Both the position numbers and the translations under genes were made by a program. Under the pieces are notes generated by a model. The model was not told where the DNA came from. It saw only the letters and a program-made list of their open reading frames with translations, and made no database searches. A stretch of 17,939 bases of DNA from IDS-8 sp964424805 (lineage in GTDB: Bacteria > Pseudomonadota > Gammaproteobacteria > Steroidobacterales > Woeseiaceae), in contig CAYRKH010000061.1 in NCBI GenBank assembly GCA_964424805.1, positions 1-17,939 of the forward strand, read 5' to 3'. Shown piece after piece: positions 7,261 through 14,394 of the stretch. Numbering within the stretch: position 1 is the stretch's first letter; every line of letters begins with the position of its first letter.

Positions 7261-7458
7261 CTAGCGTTTGATGCGGCGGCGTGGGGGGAGGCGCGGGCGA
7301 TTGGCGGTCCGTGCTTTCGCCGGCGGTTCGTGCGTCGTATCGGCGGGCTCTGCGCCCTCCTCTCCGTTCCCCGGTGGCCAGCGGGACGACCGGCCGTTCC
7401 AGAAAGGCGCGTTTGCCTTCAGGGACCAGCACCGCGCCCAGCGTCGGCCAGCGGTCAT
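7261..7458 (-). CDS. Possible small basic protein, ATGA-coupled
   Basis: A 65-residue open frame whose ATG overlaps the stop of the preceding 53-residue frame as ATGA (7455-7458), the arrangement seen in translationally coupled genes. The product is rich in Trp, Arg and Pro, with a C-terminal basic tail ending PPRRRIKR, and matches no family I know. A competing frame on the same strand, 7256-7483 (75 codons), has an equally good first half (TLGAVLVPEGKRAFLERPVV), so a frameshift between the two frames, or neither being real, is possible. It ends against a REP copy. Confidence is low. Confidence 0.25.
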   Translation of the reverse strand: MTAGRRWARCWSLKANAPFWNGRSSRWPPGNGEEGAEPADTTHEPPAKARTANRPRLPPRRRIKR

Positions 7459-7616
7459 GCGCGGCGCTCGCGCCGGCCCGCATCCTCGCCGAGGTCGTTG
7501 GATCGTGGTTTCGGCGCCCGGTTACGCGGTTCCGGTACCTCGAGCAGGTCGCGGCAGTGTTCGCGGAGCTCGGAGCGCTTCACCTTGACGGTGTTCTCGG
7601 ATAACTGAGTGCTCAT
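7455..7616 (-). CDS. Possible small hypothetical protein (53 aa)
   Basis: ATG 7616 opens a 53-codon frame (MSTQLSENTVKVKRSELREH at the start; a charged tail rich in Arg, Glu and Pro). The frame can be extended upstream to 7706, but that extension would overlap the promoter elements described at 7663-7712, so the internal ATG is preferred. Codon use is GC-rich in third positions, like the neighbouring genes. The ribosome binding site is weak (GAAGAAG before TGT). Support comes from the well-placed promoter about 47 nt upstream and the ATGA overlap with the next short frame. The product looks soluble, hydrophilic and partly helical; I do not recognise it. The transcript could instead be a non-coding RNA. 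Confidence 0.4.
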   Translation of the reverse strand: MSTQLSENTVKVKRSELREHCRDLLEVPEPRNRAPKPRSNDLGEDAGRRERRA

Positions 7617-7662
7617 ACACTTCTTCTGCGAGTCGCTGAGGAACCGCCTCTGCGGCGACCCG

Positions 7663-7712
7663 GCACGCAGTATAGGGCGGCGCATCGAACCGAGAATGTG
7701 ACACACGTCACG
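7663..7712 (-). promoter_or_regulatory. CRP-like site and class II-type promoter
   Basis: On the plus strand TGTGA (7697-7701), six bases, then TCACG (7708-7712) match the CRP/Vfr/Clp consensus TGTGA-N6-TCACA at nine of ten positions. On the minus strand a -10 hexamer TATACT lies at 7674-7669, predicting transcription from about 7663, which places the site centre close to -41.5, the class II activator position. The -35 region is poor, as expected for an activator-dependent promoter. A second perfect inverted repeat, CGTCACG/CGTGACG (7706-7724), overlaps the site. The promoter points at the small frames at 7616-7261. Confidence 0.55.
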
Positions 7713-7775
7713 AAATGCGTGACGGTGAAGTTACCGGCACATCAATTGCTTATGTAATATTCCTGCCAAAGTGGA

Positions 7776-8744
7776 TCAGTAGCGGACGAGCGCGGATCCC
7801 CAGGTGAAGCCGGCACCGAAGGCCTCCAGCAGCAGCAGCTCGCCGCGCTTGATCCGGCCGTCGCGGATTGCGACGTCGAGCGCCAGCGGTATGGAGGCGC
7901 TGGAGGTGTTGGCGTGCCGGTCGACCGTGACCACTACCCGCTCCATCGGCAGGTCGAGCTTCTTCGCCGCCGCAACAATGATCCTCAGGTTGGCCTGGTG
8001 CGGAACGAGCCAGGCGATGTCGTGCTTCGAGACCTTGTTCACGGCGAGCGTCTCCTCGGCAATGGCTCCGAGGGTGCCGACCGCCTGCCGGAAGACCTCG
8101 TTGCCCTTCATGCGGATCCAGGCTTCGGAGGCGCGGACTTCGTCGTACCCGGACGAGATCCCGGACGGCACGTGCAGCAGCTCTTCGAAGCGGCCGTCCG
8201 CGCGCGAATGCGCCGAGAGTACGCCGGGCTCGTCGGAGGCGCGCAGCACCACGGCGCCCGCCCCGTCGCCAAACAGCACGCAGGTGGTGCGGTCGGTCCA
8301 GTCGATGATGCGCGAGTAGGTTTCGGCGCCGATCACGAGGGCGCAGCGGGAACCGCCGGTGGTGACGAAGCGGTTCGCGACGTCCAGGGCGTAAATAAAG
8401 CCCGAGCACGCGGCGTGCACGTCGAACGCCGGGAAGCCCCTGAGGCCGAGCTGCCGCTGCACCATGCAGGCGGCGCTGGGGAACACCTTGTCGGGCGTGG
8501 TGGTCGCGACGACGATGAGGTCGATCTCGGCGGGGTCTATGTCCGACGTGTCCAGCGCACGCCGCGCGGCCGCGACGGCCATGTCGGACGTCGTTTCACC
8601 GTCGGCCGCAATATGCCGGCTTTCGATGCCGGAGCGCGAGCGGATCCACTCGTCCGAGGTGTCGATGAACTCCTCGAACTCCCGGTTCGTCATGATCCGT
8701 TCGGGCAGGTAGCCACCGGTAGCGGCAATTCGGGCGTAAATCAT
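7776..8744 (-). CDS. Beta-ketoacyl-ACP synthase III (FabH-type)
   Basis: A 322-residue protein starting at ATG 8744 (MIYARIAATGGYLPE, the classic FabH start) with AGGA seven bases upstream; the frame stays open a further 20 codons but that part is within the preceding spacer and gene. The thiolase-fold catalytic triad is complete: Cys113 in DVHAACSGFIYAL, His249 in VPHQANLRI and Asn279 in HANTSSASIP. It also has FGDGAGAVVL and the C-terminal FGAGFTWGSALVRY. FabH condenses an acyl-CoA starter with malonyl-ACP to start fatty acid synthesis. There are no fab neighbours (plsX, fabD, fabG, acpP); instead it follows an acyl-AMP ligase-ACP fusion and a P450 in the same direction, 37 nt after the fusion gene. 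It may therefore be a specialised paralogue using an unusual starter, but a housekeeping role cannot be excluded. Confidence 0.92.
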   Translation of the reverse strand: MIYARIAATGGYLPERIMTNREFEEFIDTSDEWIRSRSGIESRHIAADGETTSDMAVAAARRALDTSDIDPAEIDLIVVATTTPDKVFPSAACMVQRQLGLRGFPAFDVHAACSGFIYALDVANRFVTTGGSRCALVIGAETYSRIIDWTDRTTCVLFGDGAGAVVLRASDEPGVLSAHSRADGRFEELLHVPSGISSGYDEVRASEAWIRMKGNEVFRQAVGTLGAIAEETLAVNKVSKHDIAWLVPHQANLRIIVAAAKKLDLPMERVVVTVDRHANTSSASIPLALDVAIRDGRIKRGELLLLEAFGAGFTWGSALVRY

Positions 8745-8781
8745 GTCAGTGTCCTGTGGTGCCGTGGCGGCGCTGCGGCCG

Positions 8782-10716
8782 TCATCGGCGAAGGAATGCA
8801 GCAATCTCGCGTACTGTCGGATAGTCGAACAGGTCGCTGATGTCCAGCCGGCCGGGATACTTCTCGTCTATTGCGAGCACAATTTCGGTCAACGTCAGCG
8901 AACTGACGCCCACTTCGAACAGGTTGTCGTCGGGACCAACCGGGCGGTCTTTCGAAAACTCGCGGCAGACGGCGAGAAGCTCCGTGACCAGCGGATCGTC
9001 ATCGCCGGTCTCCTCCCCGCTTGCCGCGGATCGCCCGAGAGCCGAGATCGTCTCGTCGAATTCACCGTCAGCGTAGGCGGCTGCCAGGAGGCTGCGCTGC
9101 ACCTTGCCGCTGGTCGTTTTCGGGATGCGCGCCACCGGCAGCACATGGTCGATTTCGAGCCCCGCCTGCGAGCCGAGTTCCGCACGGACGGCTTCGGCGA
9201 GAGGACGAAACTCGTCGAGGTCCCGCCGATGCAGGAGGAAGACCAGCAAATCCTCCGCCCCGCCCCGGCCTCGGCTCGCGCCGGCCACCACCACCTTGCC
9301 GAGATCGAGGCCGTCGACCCTGGCGATGATCGTTTCGAGGTCGTGCGGATAGTAGTTCTGGCCGTTGACGATGATAATGTCCTTCGAGCGGCCGGTAACC
9401 ACGAGTTCCCCGTCGCTCACCAGGCCGAGGTCGCCGGTGCGCAGCCATCCGTCTGCCGTGAAGAGCGCGGCGTTCGCCTCCGGGTCGCCGTAGATGCCGT
9501 TCGTCACGTTCGTGCCGCTGACCTGGATGTGGCCCACCACCCCGTCGCCCAGCACTACATCGTCATCGTCGGCGATGCGCAGGCGGCAGTCACGGACGGC
9601 CCGCCCGACCTTGACGAAGCTCACGGCGTCCGCGTCGTCCGTCCCGGCCGCACGATACGGCTCGCCGATACGCAGCCCGTGCCGGTCGGCCACGATGCGT
9701 GCATACTCCTGCCCCGGGTCGGGAATCGTGACCGCCACGGTCGCTTCGGCCAGCCCGTACACCGGCAACATGACGGTGCGCTTCAGGCCGTAGGGCGCGA
9801 GCGCCGCCAGGAATTCCTCGCAAAGCTCCCAGGAGATCGGCTCCGCCCCGTTCAGGATCAGGCGAACGGCCGACAGGTCCAGCTCCGCGATGCCCTTGCG
9901 CTCGAACAGCTTCAGGAAGTGCTTGTAACCGAAGTTCGGCGAGCAGAGCTGGGTCGACCCGAGCTCGGAGGCTTTGCTCATCCACAGCAGCGGGCGCCGT
10001 ACGAAGAGGTCCGTGTCCATGACCGCGTGGTCCATGCCGGCGGCGAGCACGCTCAGGTGGTAGCCGATGAGACCCATGTCGTGCGTGAGCGGCATCCAGC
10101 TCAAGCTGTTGTCGGTCTCGTTCCACCCGGTGCGCTCGACGATGGCCCGGATATTCGACGTCACGTTGCGGTGCGTGAGACACACGCCCTTCGGCTCGCT
10201 CGTCGAGCCGGACGAATACTGTATGAAGGCGACGTCATCGTCTGCCGGGGTATAAACCTCCCCTTCCCCGCTTTCCGCGAGGGAATCGGTGACGATCGCC
10301 TCCTCGAGCTTGGCCTCGATGTCGCGCAACGAGCGGTCCCGAGCGAAATCGGCGAGGCGCCTGCGGAGATCCGGCTCGGTGAACAGCCGCGCGCGATCGA
10401 GCTGCCGGAGGATACGGACGAGCTTCAGCCGGTGCTCGTCGCTGATCCCGACGGCAACCGGGACGGGGAGGATGCCGCCCAGCACGGCCGCCCAGAAGGC
10501 GACGGTGAAGCTCTCGTTCGACTTCGTGAAGATCACCAGCTCGTCGCGCGGGCGCATGCCGCGTTGCTGCAGGTCCGCGAGCAGCGCATTGGCGCGCCGC
10601 CACAGGTCGGCGGTGGATACCACGGACTCGTCCCTGTCACCGCTGATGAAGCGGATGGAGCGACCGTTGCCGGCGGCTTTCCGCAGGATTTCAGCCAGAT
10701 TCGCGGGTGAGGTCAT
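8782..10716 (-). CDS. Fatty acyl-AMP ligase fused to acyl carrier protein
   Basis: A 644-residue, two-part protein. Residues about 1-550 are an ANL-superfamily adenylation enzyme: P-loop YSSGSTSEPKG (167-177), MPLTHDMGLIGYHL (208-221), NFGY (261-264), NGAEPI (289-294), YGLAEATVAV (320-329), GWLRTGDLG (423-431), GRSKDIIIVNGQNYYPHDLE (442-461) and PKTTSGKVQR with catalytic Lys538. The THDMGLIG, NFGY and NGAEPI pattern fits fatty acyl-AMP ligases better than acyl-CoA synthetases. Residues about 575-644 are a carrier domain with DNLFEVGVSSLTLTE; Ser606 is the expected phosphopantetheine site, although the usual Asp before it is Ser. It should activate a fatty acid as acyl-AMP and load it onto its own carrier. 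ATG 10716 overlaps the P450 stop as ATGA, so translation is probably coupled. Confidence 0.9.
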   Translation of the reverse strand: MTSPANLAEILRKAAGNGRSIRFISGDRDESVVSTADLWRRANALLADLQQRGMRPRDELVIFTKSNESFTVAFWAAVLGGILPVPVAVGISDEHRLKLVRILRQLDRARLFTEPDLRRRLADFARDRSLRDIEAKLEEAIVTDSLAESGEGEVYTPADDDVAFIQYSSGSTSEPKGVCLTHRNVTSNIRAIVERTGWNETDNSLSWMPLTHDMGLIGYHLSVLAAGMDHAVMDTDLFVRRPLLWMSKASELGSTQLCSPNFGYKHFLKLFERKGIAELDLSAVRLILNGAEPISWELCEEFLAALAPYGLKRTVMLPVYGLAEATVAVTIPDPGQEYARIVADRHGLRIGEPYRAAGTDDADAVSFVKVGRAVRDCRLRIADDDDVVLGDGVVGHIQVSGTNVTNGIYGDPEANAALFTADGWLRTGDLGLVSDGELVVTGRSKDIIIVNGQNYYPHDLETIIARVDGLDLGKVVVAGASRGRGGAEDLLVFLLHRRDLDEFRPLAEAVRAELGSQAGLEIDHVLPVARIPKTTSGKVQRSLLAAAYADGEFDETISALGRSAASGEETGDDDPLVTELLAVCREFSKDRPVGPDDNLFEVGVSSLTLTEIVLAIDEKYPGRLDISDLFDYPTVREIAAFLRR

Positions 10717-12026
10717 GATGCCGTGCGTACCTCCGGCCGCAGGTAAATATCCGGCCGCGCGCGCAGGTTGATGCCGAGATCGAGGCCCGGCGCGTCGCCG
10801 GTGCGCACCATCTCGAATCGCGGCGCCAGCAGCCCGAGGTGCGTCTTCATCTCGAGGAACGCGAAATACTCGCCGAGGCAGCGCCGGGGGCCGAGGGAAA
10901 AGGGAAAATACGGCCGCTCGCCTTTCTTCAACCCGGAGTCCGGGCCGAAACGCCCGGGGTCGAAGCGCTCGGGATCGGGCCAGTAGTCGGCGGTGCGGTG
11001 CAGCACGTAGGGCGACAGGTAGACGTCCGTGCCGGCCGGGAGGTCGTAGTCGGCGAGCTCGTCGTCCTCGTCGGCCCGGCGCGTGAACAGCCACACGGGC
11101 GGATAGAGCCTGAGCGTCTCCTCGAGCACGGCAAGCGTGTACGGCAAGCGCGCAAGGCTGTGCTCGTCTACGGCCTGCGCGTCCGGAATGACGGAGGCGG
11201 CTTCGCTCGCGAGCGCCCGGTGCGCGTCCCGGTGGCCCGCCAGCAGGTACCAGGCCCAGTTCAGGGTTCCGGCCGAGGTTTCGTAGCCGGCAACGATCAG
11301 GTTCGTCAGCTCGTCGAGCAGCTCGTCGTCCGTGAAGCCGGTACCGGCCTTGTCGCGCGCGTTCATGTACACGGAAAGGAAATCGTAGTCGTCGCCGGCA
11401 ACCGCGCCGCGGCGCCCGTCGACGATCCGCTGCAGCAGCTCGCGCAGTTCCCGCAGCTTGAGCACCACCCTGAGATCGCGGGCAGGGTCCTGGCTCAGGA
11501 ACGCAAAAGGATTGTCGCCGCTTGCCAGGATATGCGTGTCGTAGTCCGGCCCGAAGATCGCGCGCAGGATCAGCTCCAGCGCGAAGTCGCTCGTTTCCTG
11601 GGTCACGTTGAGGATGCCGCCCTGGCCTGCGATCGTCGCCCAGCGGCGGCCACGCTCCTCTGTGCAGCGCGTCATGAGGCCGATCAGCCGGTGCACGTTG
11701 GCGCGGCTGAAGGCGGGCTGGATCATCGTACGCGAGCGGCGCCAGGCGTCCCCGTCGCTGACGATGAGGCCGTTGCCGAGCAGCATCTTCACCCGCTCGA
11801 AGCCCGGGCCCTTGCGATAGCGCCCGTGCTGCCGGACCAGGATGCGGCGAATCTCCGCGGGGTCGTTGATGAAGTACGCGTCGCGTCCGGTGCCGTGAAA
11901 CGCCACGATGTCACCGTAATCGCGGCGCGCGGTTTCGAGCGTCGCGAGCGTATGCGGGTCGATACCAAGCCGGACCGGCGCGTCGGGTCCCGGCGGCCGA
12001 CGGTCTCTGGAGCTTGCTAATACCAT
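10713..12026 (-). CDS. Cytochrome P450
   Basis: A 437-residue soluble P450 starting at ATG 12026. The frame is open to ATG 12113, but that extension lacks a ribosome binding site and is not P450-like; the internal ATG puts RRPPGPDAP at the N-terminus as expected. Hallmarks: I-helix AGYETSAGT (246-254), ExxR in EETLRLYPP (Glu303, Arg306), the PERFDPGRF meander (352-360), and heme-binding FPFSLGPRRCLGE with thiolate Cys383. There is no N-terminal membrane anchor and no fused reductase; a ferredoxin and reductase must come from elsewhere. As first gene of a run with an acyl-AMP ligase-ACP and a FabH-type synthase, it may oxidise an acyl chain, perhaps while bound to the carrier, as known for P450BioI; that substrate assignment is inference. 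Confidence 0.95.
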   Translation of the reverse strand: MVLASSRDRRPPGPDAPVRLGIDPHTLATLETARRDYGDIVAFHGTGRDAYFINDPAEIRRILVRQHGRYRKGPGFERVKMLLGNGLIVSDGDAWRRSRTMIQPAFSRANVHRLIGLMTRCTEERGRRWATIAGQGGILNVTQETSDFALELILRAIFGPDYDTHILASGDNPFAFLSQDPARDLRVVLKLRELRELLQRIVDGRRGAVAGDDYDFLSVYMNARDKAGTGFTDDELLDELTNLIVAGYETSAGTLNWAWYLLAGHRDAHRALASEAASVIPDAQAVDEHSLARLPYTLAVLEETLRLYPPVWLFTRRADEDDELADYDLPAGTDVYLSPYVLHRTADYWPDPERFDPGRFGPDSGLKKGERPYFPFSLGPRRCLGEYFAFLEMKTHLGLLAPRFEMVRTGDAPGLDLGINLRARPDIYLRPEVRTAS

Positions 12027-12204
12027 GAAATCCGGAGTTTTTCTGCGGAAAGGGAACAGCGGCAGAGGCGCAATATTACATTGACCGGCGCGTGATCGAT
12101 ACTGCAAACTCATTTGTCGTTGCCGCCGGCCGCACGGTTCATCTGCAGTTCATCCCCGTCCCGGCACAGTTACACCATAATGCGACCCGAGCTGCGGAAC
12201 GCCG
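12027..12204. promoter_or_regulatory. Divergent intergenic region
   Basis: This 178-nt spacer separates the leftward P450 cluster from the rightward acyltransferase gene and must hold both promoters. On the plus strand CATAAT (12177-12182) is a plausible -10, placing transcription start within about 20 nt of ATG 12205; no good -35 is seen. On the minus strand TAATAT near 12073-12078 is a weak -10 candidate. No clear operator palindrome is visible. Confidence 0.35.
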
Positions 12205-12990
12205 ATGCCCGACAATGCCCTGAAGTCCGATCACGAAAGCCGCGCCCCCAGGCGGGATTTCGACGACGTCGAAGCGCGCCGCAGCGCGTGGTCGCGACGC
12301 CGCATGTCGCCCGGGCGCCGTCTCTATTATTTCCTCGGCCTGCCGGTGCTGCGAGGCGTCATGCGGCTCCTGTGGTGGACCTACCGCGTGGAAAAAGTGA
12401 TCGGCGCGGAGACGGCCGAGCGGATCGTAGCCGACGGCCGCGCCTACGCGCCCTGCTACTGGCACCAGCACCACGTGCTGTGCACCAACATGATCCGCCG
12501 CTGGATCGCCCGGGGCTTTCGCGCGAGTTTTCTCGTTTCGGCGTCGGTAGACGGCGAAGTGCCGGCGCGCATCGCGCGCGCGTGGGGCGCCGAGGTCATC
12601 CGCGGCTCCGCCAACCAGACCGGCGCGCTCGTCCTGCGCGACATGCGCGAGGCGCTCAAGCGCGGCGTCTCGATCATCACCACGGCCGACGGGCCGAGCG
12701 GGCCCAAATACGAGTTCAAGGCCGGCGCCGTGCTGATGGCGCGCATCGCGGGCGTGCCGCTCGTGCCCCTCGCCTGCGCCGCCGACCGCGCGTGGTATCT
12801 CGATCGCTGGGACGATTTCATGATCCCGAAGCCGTTCGCGCGCGTGGTGCTGGCCATAGGCCCGCCGCTCCCGGTGCCGCCGGATACGCCGCTCGAGCGC
12901 ATCGAAGAATTCCGGCTGCAGATGCAGGAGTCCATTATGTCGCTCATGGCTGCCTCAAAAGAAGCGCTCGGACTTCGGGCAGGCCCCTGA
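12205..12990 (+). CDS. DUF374 lysophospholipid acyltransferase-like protein
   Basis: A 261-residue protein with the DUF374 (LPLAT superfamily) signature blocks: WHQHHVL (86-92, acyltransferase His motif region), LVSASVDGEVPARIA (110-124), RGSANQTGALVLRDM (133-147), ITTADGPSGPKYEFKAGA (158-175) and VPLVPLA. The N-terminus is charged, followed by a moderately hydrophobic segment (about 40-58) that may sit on the inner membrane. LPLAT enzymes move acyl chains from acyl-ACP or acyl-CoA to glycerophospholipids or lipid A precursors; DUF374 members are not well characterised. It lies one base upstream of the DUF3108 gene, likely in one transcript, and divergent from the P450/acyl-ACP cluster, which makes an acyl-transfer role plausible. 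The start has only a weak ribosome binding site (GGAAC). Confidence 0.9.
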   Translation: MPDNALKSDHESRAPRRDFDDVEARRSAWSRRRMSPGRRLYYFLGLPVLRGVMRLLWWTYRVEKVIGAETAERIVADGRAYAPCYWHQHHVLCTNMIRRWIARGFRASFLVSASVDGEVPARIARAWGAEVIRGSANQTGALVLRDMREALKRGVSIITTADGPSGPKYEFKAGAVLMARIAGVPLVPLACAADRAWYLDRWDDFMIPKPFARVVLAIGPPLPVPPDTPLERIEEFRLQMQESIMSLMAASKEALGLRAGP

Positions 12991-12991
12991 C

Positions 12992-13705
12992 GTGCGTGCG
13001 CTCGCGGGGCTCCCGCTGTTGCTGCTCCCGGTGCTGAGCGTCGCGACAGCATCCCCTTCGGCTACGCTGAAGCCGCACCGCGTGGAGTACAACGTCGAGA
13101 TCTCGATCCTGAACGGCACGCTTTCGACCGTCGTCAGCGAAGTCGGGCCCGGTTTCATGGCGAATTCCACGATCAAGCCGGTCGGGATCTCGAAGCTGGT
13201 GGCGCGCGGCGCGATCCAGGAAAGCTCGTTCTTCATTACCGACGCACGGGGCGTGCGCCCGGAGCAGTACCGCTCCATCGATACGCTGTCCTCGGACGAC
13301 GAGATCGTCAGCTTCAATTTCAAATGGGCCGAGCATCGCGTCGAAGGCACGATCAACGGCGAGGCGGTCGCCTTCGAGCTGGATGAGCGCGTGCACGACC
13401 GGGTGTCGATCCAGTACCAGCTCATGCTGGATTTGCAAAACGGCGGCGCGAAGGATGCCTACGAAATGCTGGACGGTGACGAGTTCAAGCACCTGGAAGT
13501 GAAGAGCATCGGCTCCCGAACGGTCAAGGTTCCCTACGGCACGTTCGAGGTAATCGGCATCGAGCACGGCGAGAAGGATTCCTCGCGCGTAACGGTGCTA
13601 TGGTGCGCCGAAGCGCTCGGTTACCTGCCGGTCGTGATCGAGCAGCGCCGCAAAGGCAAGACCCACGTGCGTGCGGTGATGACGGACTACGAGCTCCTGC
13701 CGTAG
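12992..13705 (+). CDS. DUF3108 exported protein
   Basis: A 237-residue protein using GTG 12992, one base after the acyltransferase stop. It has a clear signal peptide (LAGLPLLLLPVLSVATA, cleavage near residue 21) and then a DUF3108-like all-beta body: HRVEYNVEISILNGTLSTVV near the N-terminus, then EQYRSIDTLSSDDEIVSFNF, HDRVSIQYQLMLDLQNG, TVKVPYGTFEVIGIEHG and LGYLPVVIEQRRKGK. DUF3108 proteins are periplasmic or outer-membrane-associated and of unknown function; the fold recalls lipid- or polysaccharide-handling beta structures. Its stop codon TAG (13703-13705) is part of the following REP element. The tight junction with the acyltransferase suggests shared expression and possibly a shared envelope-lipid task. 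Confidence 0.88.
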   Translation: MRALAGLPLLLLPVLSVATASPSATLKPHRVEYNVEISILNGTLSTVVSEVGPGFMANSTIKPVGISKLVARGAIQESSFFITDARGVRPEQYRSIDTLSSDDEIVSFNFKWAEHRVEGTINGEAVAFELDERVHDRVSIQYQLMLDLQNGGAKDAYEMLDGDEFKHLEVKSIGSRTVKVPYGTFEVIGIEHGEKDSSRVTVLWCAEALGYLPVVIEQRRKGKTHVRAVMTDYELLP

Positions 13706-13731
13706 GAGCGCGCATCGCGCGCGATGCCACG
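13702..13731 (+). repeat. GTAG-type REP palindrome, copy 4
   Basis: The unit reads GTAGGAGCGCGC, then ATC, then GCGCGCGATGCCACG on the plus strand. It is the same element as the copies near 7.2 kb, with the core reading GCATCG rather than GCACCG. The TAG at 13703-13705 is the stop codon of the DUF3108 gene. Confidence 0.85.
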
Positions 13732-13770
13732 GCGTTTGGCATTGTTGACGCGCGCAGGGTTTTTCCCGAT

Positions 13771-13800
13771 CGTGGCATCGCGCGCTATGCGCGCTCCTAC
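13771..13800 (-). repeat. GTAG-type REP palindrome, copy 5
   Basis: Inverted relative to copy 4, with a 39-nt spacer between them, so the pair resembles a BIME (two REPs in opposite orientation). On the minus strand the TAG at 13799-13797 is the stop codon of the leftward lipoprotein gene. The pair lies exactly between two convergent genes and can form a long hairpin, so it may act as a bidirectional transcription terminator or mRNA 3'-end stabiliser. Confidence 0.85.
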
Positions 13801-14384
13801 AGGGCGCGAGCGAATTCCTGTACCAGGGTGACGGAGTCTTCGTGGTTCCGGGCGCGCAGGGTGATGGTGCGGCGCAGCGTCTCACCGCCGTCGGCAAGCG
13901 CGAACCGCTCGGTGAGCTTCATGCCGTGGCGGTCCAGCGTCTCGACGACGTACGTGTCGCCTTCCCAGCCCGAGACGCGGGCGGCGACGACCGGCCCGAC
14001 GGACACCTGGCGGTTCTCGCCGAACCGGAATTCCTCGACCACGGCCCGGTCGAAGCTGATGAAGATGGCGGTCGCCGTCTGCGTGATCTTCAGCCGCTTG
14101 CCATGCTGCAGGAACACGTGCACGAGCCCGCCGCGATTGCGCCGCTCCCGCAGGCGGCCGTCGCGCTGCAGGTCGACCGGCTGCAGGATCACGCCGTTGT
14201 CGATGCCGTCGGTCCGGCGAATGGCCTCGTTGAGGCGCCGACGCTCGGCGCCCGCGTCGGTGCGCAGGTCCCAGAGGCCGGAAAGGTCGACGGCCGGCGG
14301 GGGCTCGCCGCTCTTCGGGATCAGTACCTCCTGCGCGCCGCAGCCGGCCAGCAGCGCGGTGCCCAGCAGCCAGCCGAGGCGCAC
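13797..14384 (-). CDS. Small lipoprotein of unknown function
   Basis: A 195-residue protein starting at GTG 14384, 10 nt after the stop of the methyltransferase gene. The N-terminus WLLGTALLAGCGAQ is a lipoprotein signal (LLAGC, Cys15). The body has DLSGLWDLRTDAGAE, then a series of short beta-strand-like segments (LKITQTATAIFISFD, TYVVETLDRHGMKLTERFAL, TLRRTITLRA) spaced as in a lipocalin-like or beta-sandwich protein. I do not recognise a named family; exported proteins with a DLxGxW start are common and uncharacterised. The ribosome binding site is weak (GGCGA), and the close spacing suggests coupling to the upstream gene. Its last codon is followed by a TAG contributed by a REP. Confidence 0.75.
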   Translation of the reverse strand: MRLGWLLGTALLAGCGAQEVLIPKSGEPPPAVDLSGLWDLRTDAGAERRRLNEAIRRTDGIDNGVILQPVDLQRDGRLRERRNRGGLVHVFLQHGKRLKITQTATAIFISFDRAVVEEFRFGENRQVSVGPVVAARVSGWEGDTYVVETLDRHGMKLTERFALADGGETLRRTITLRARNHEDSVTLVQEFARAL

Positions 14385-14394
14385 GGGGTCGCCG

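Larger units (their letters stand above)
7090..7775. other. Intergenic region with REPs and a regulated mini-locus
   Basis: This 686-nt stretch separates htpX from the fabH-like gene. From the left it holds a GC-rich leader with a small hairpin (CACGCA at 7130-7135 with TGCGTG at 7142-7147), then three REP copies (7166-7259). On the minus strand lie overlapping short open frames (7256-7483, 7261-7458, 7458-7616 or so) and a CRP-like site with a promoter (7663-7712). The last 50 bases before the fabH stop (about 7725-7775) are AT-richer and show nothing further. Confidence 0.6.

Noticed and set aside
8743..10710. Long plus-strand frame of 655 codons
   Set aside because: Antisense shadow of the acyl-AMP ligase-ACP gene, whose motifs are unambiguous on the minus strand.
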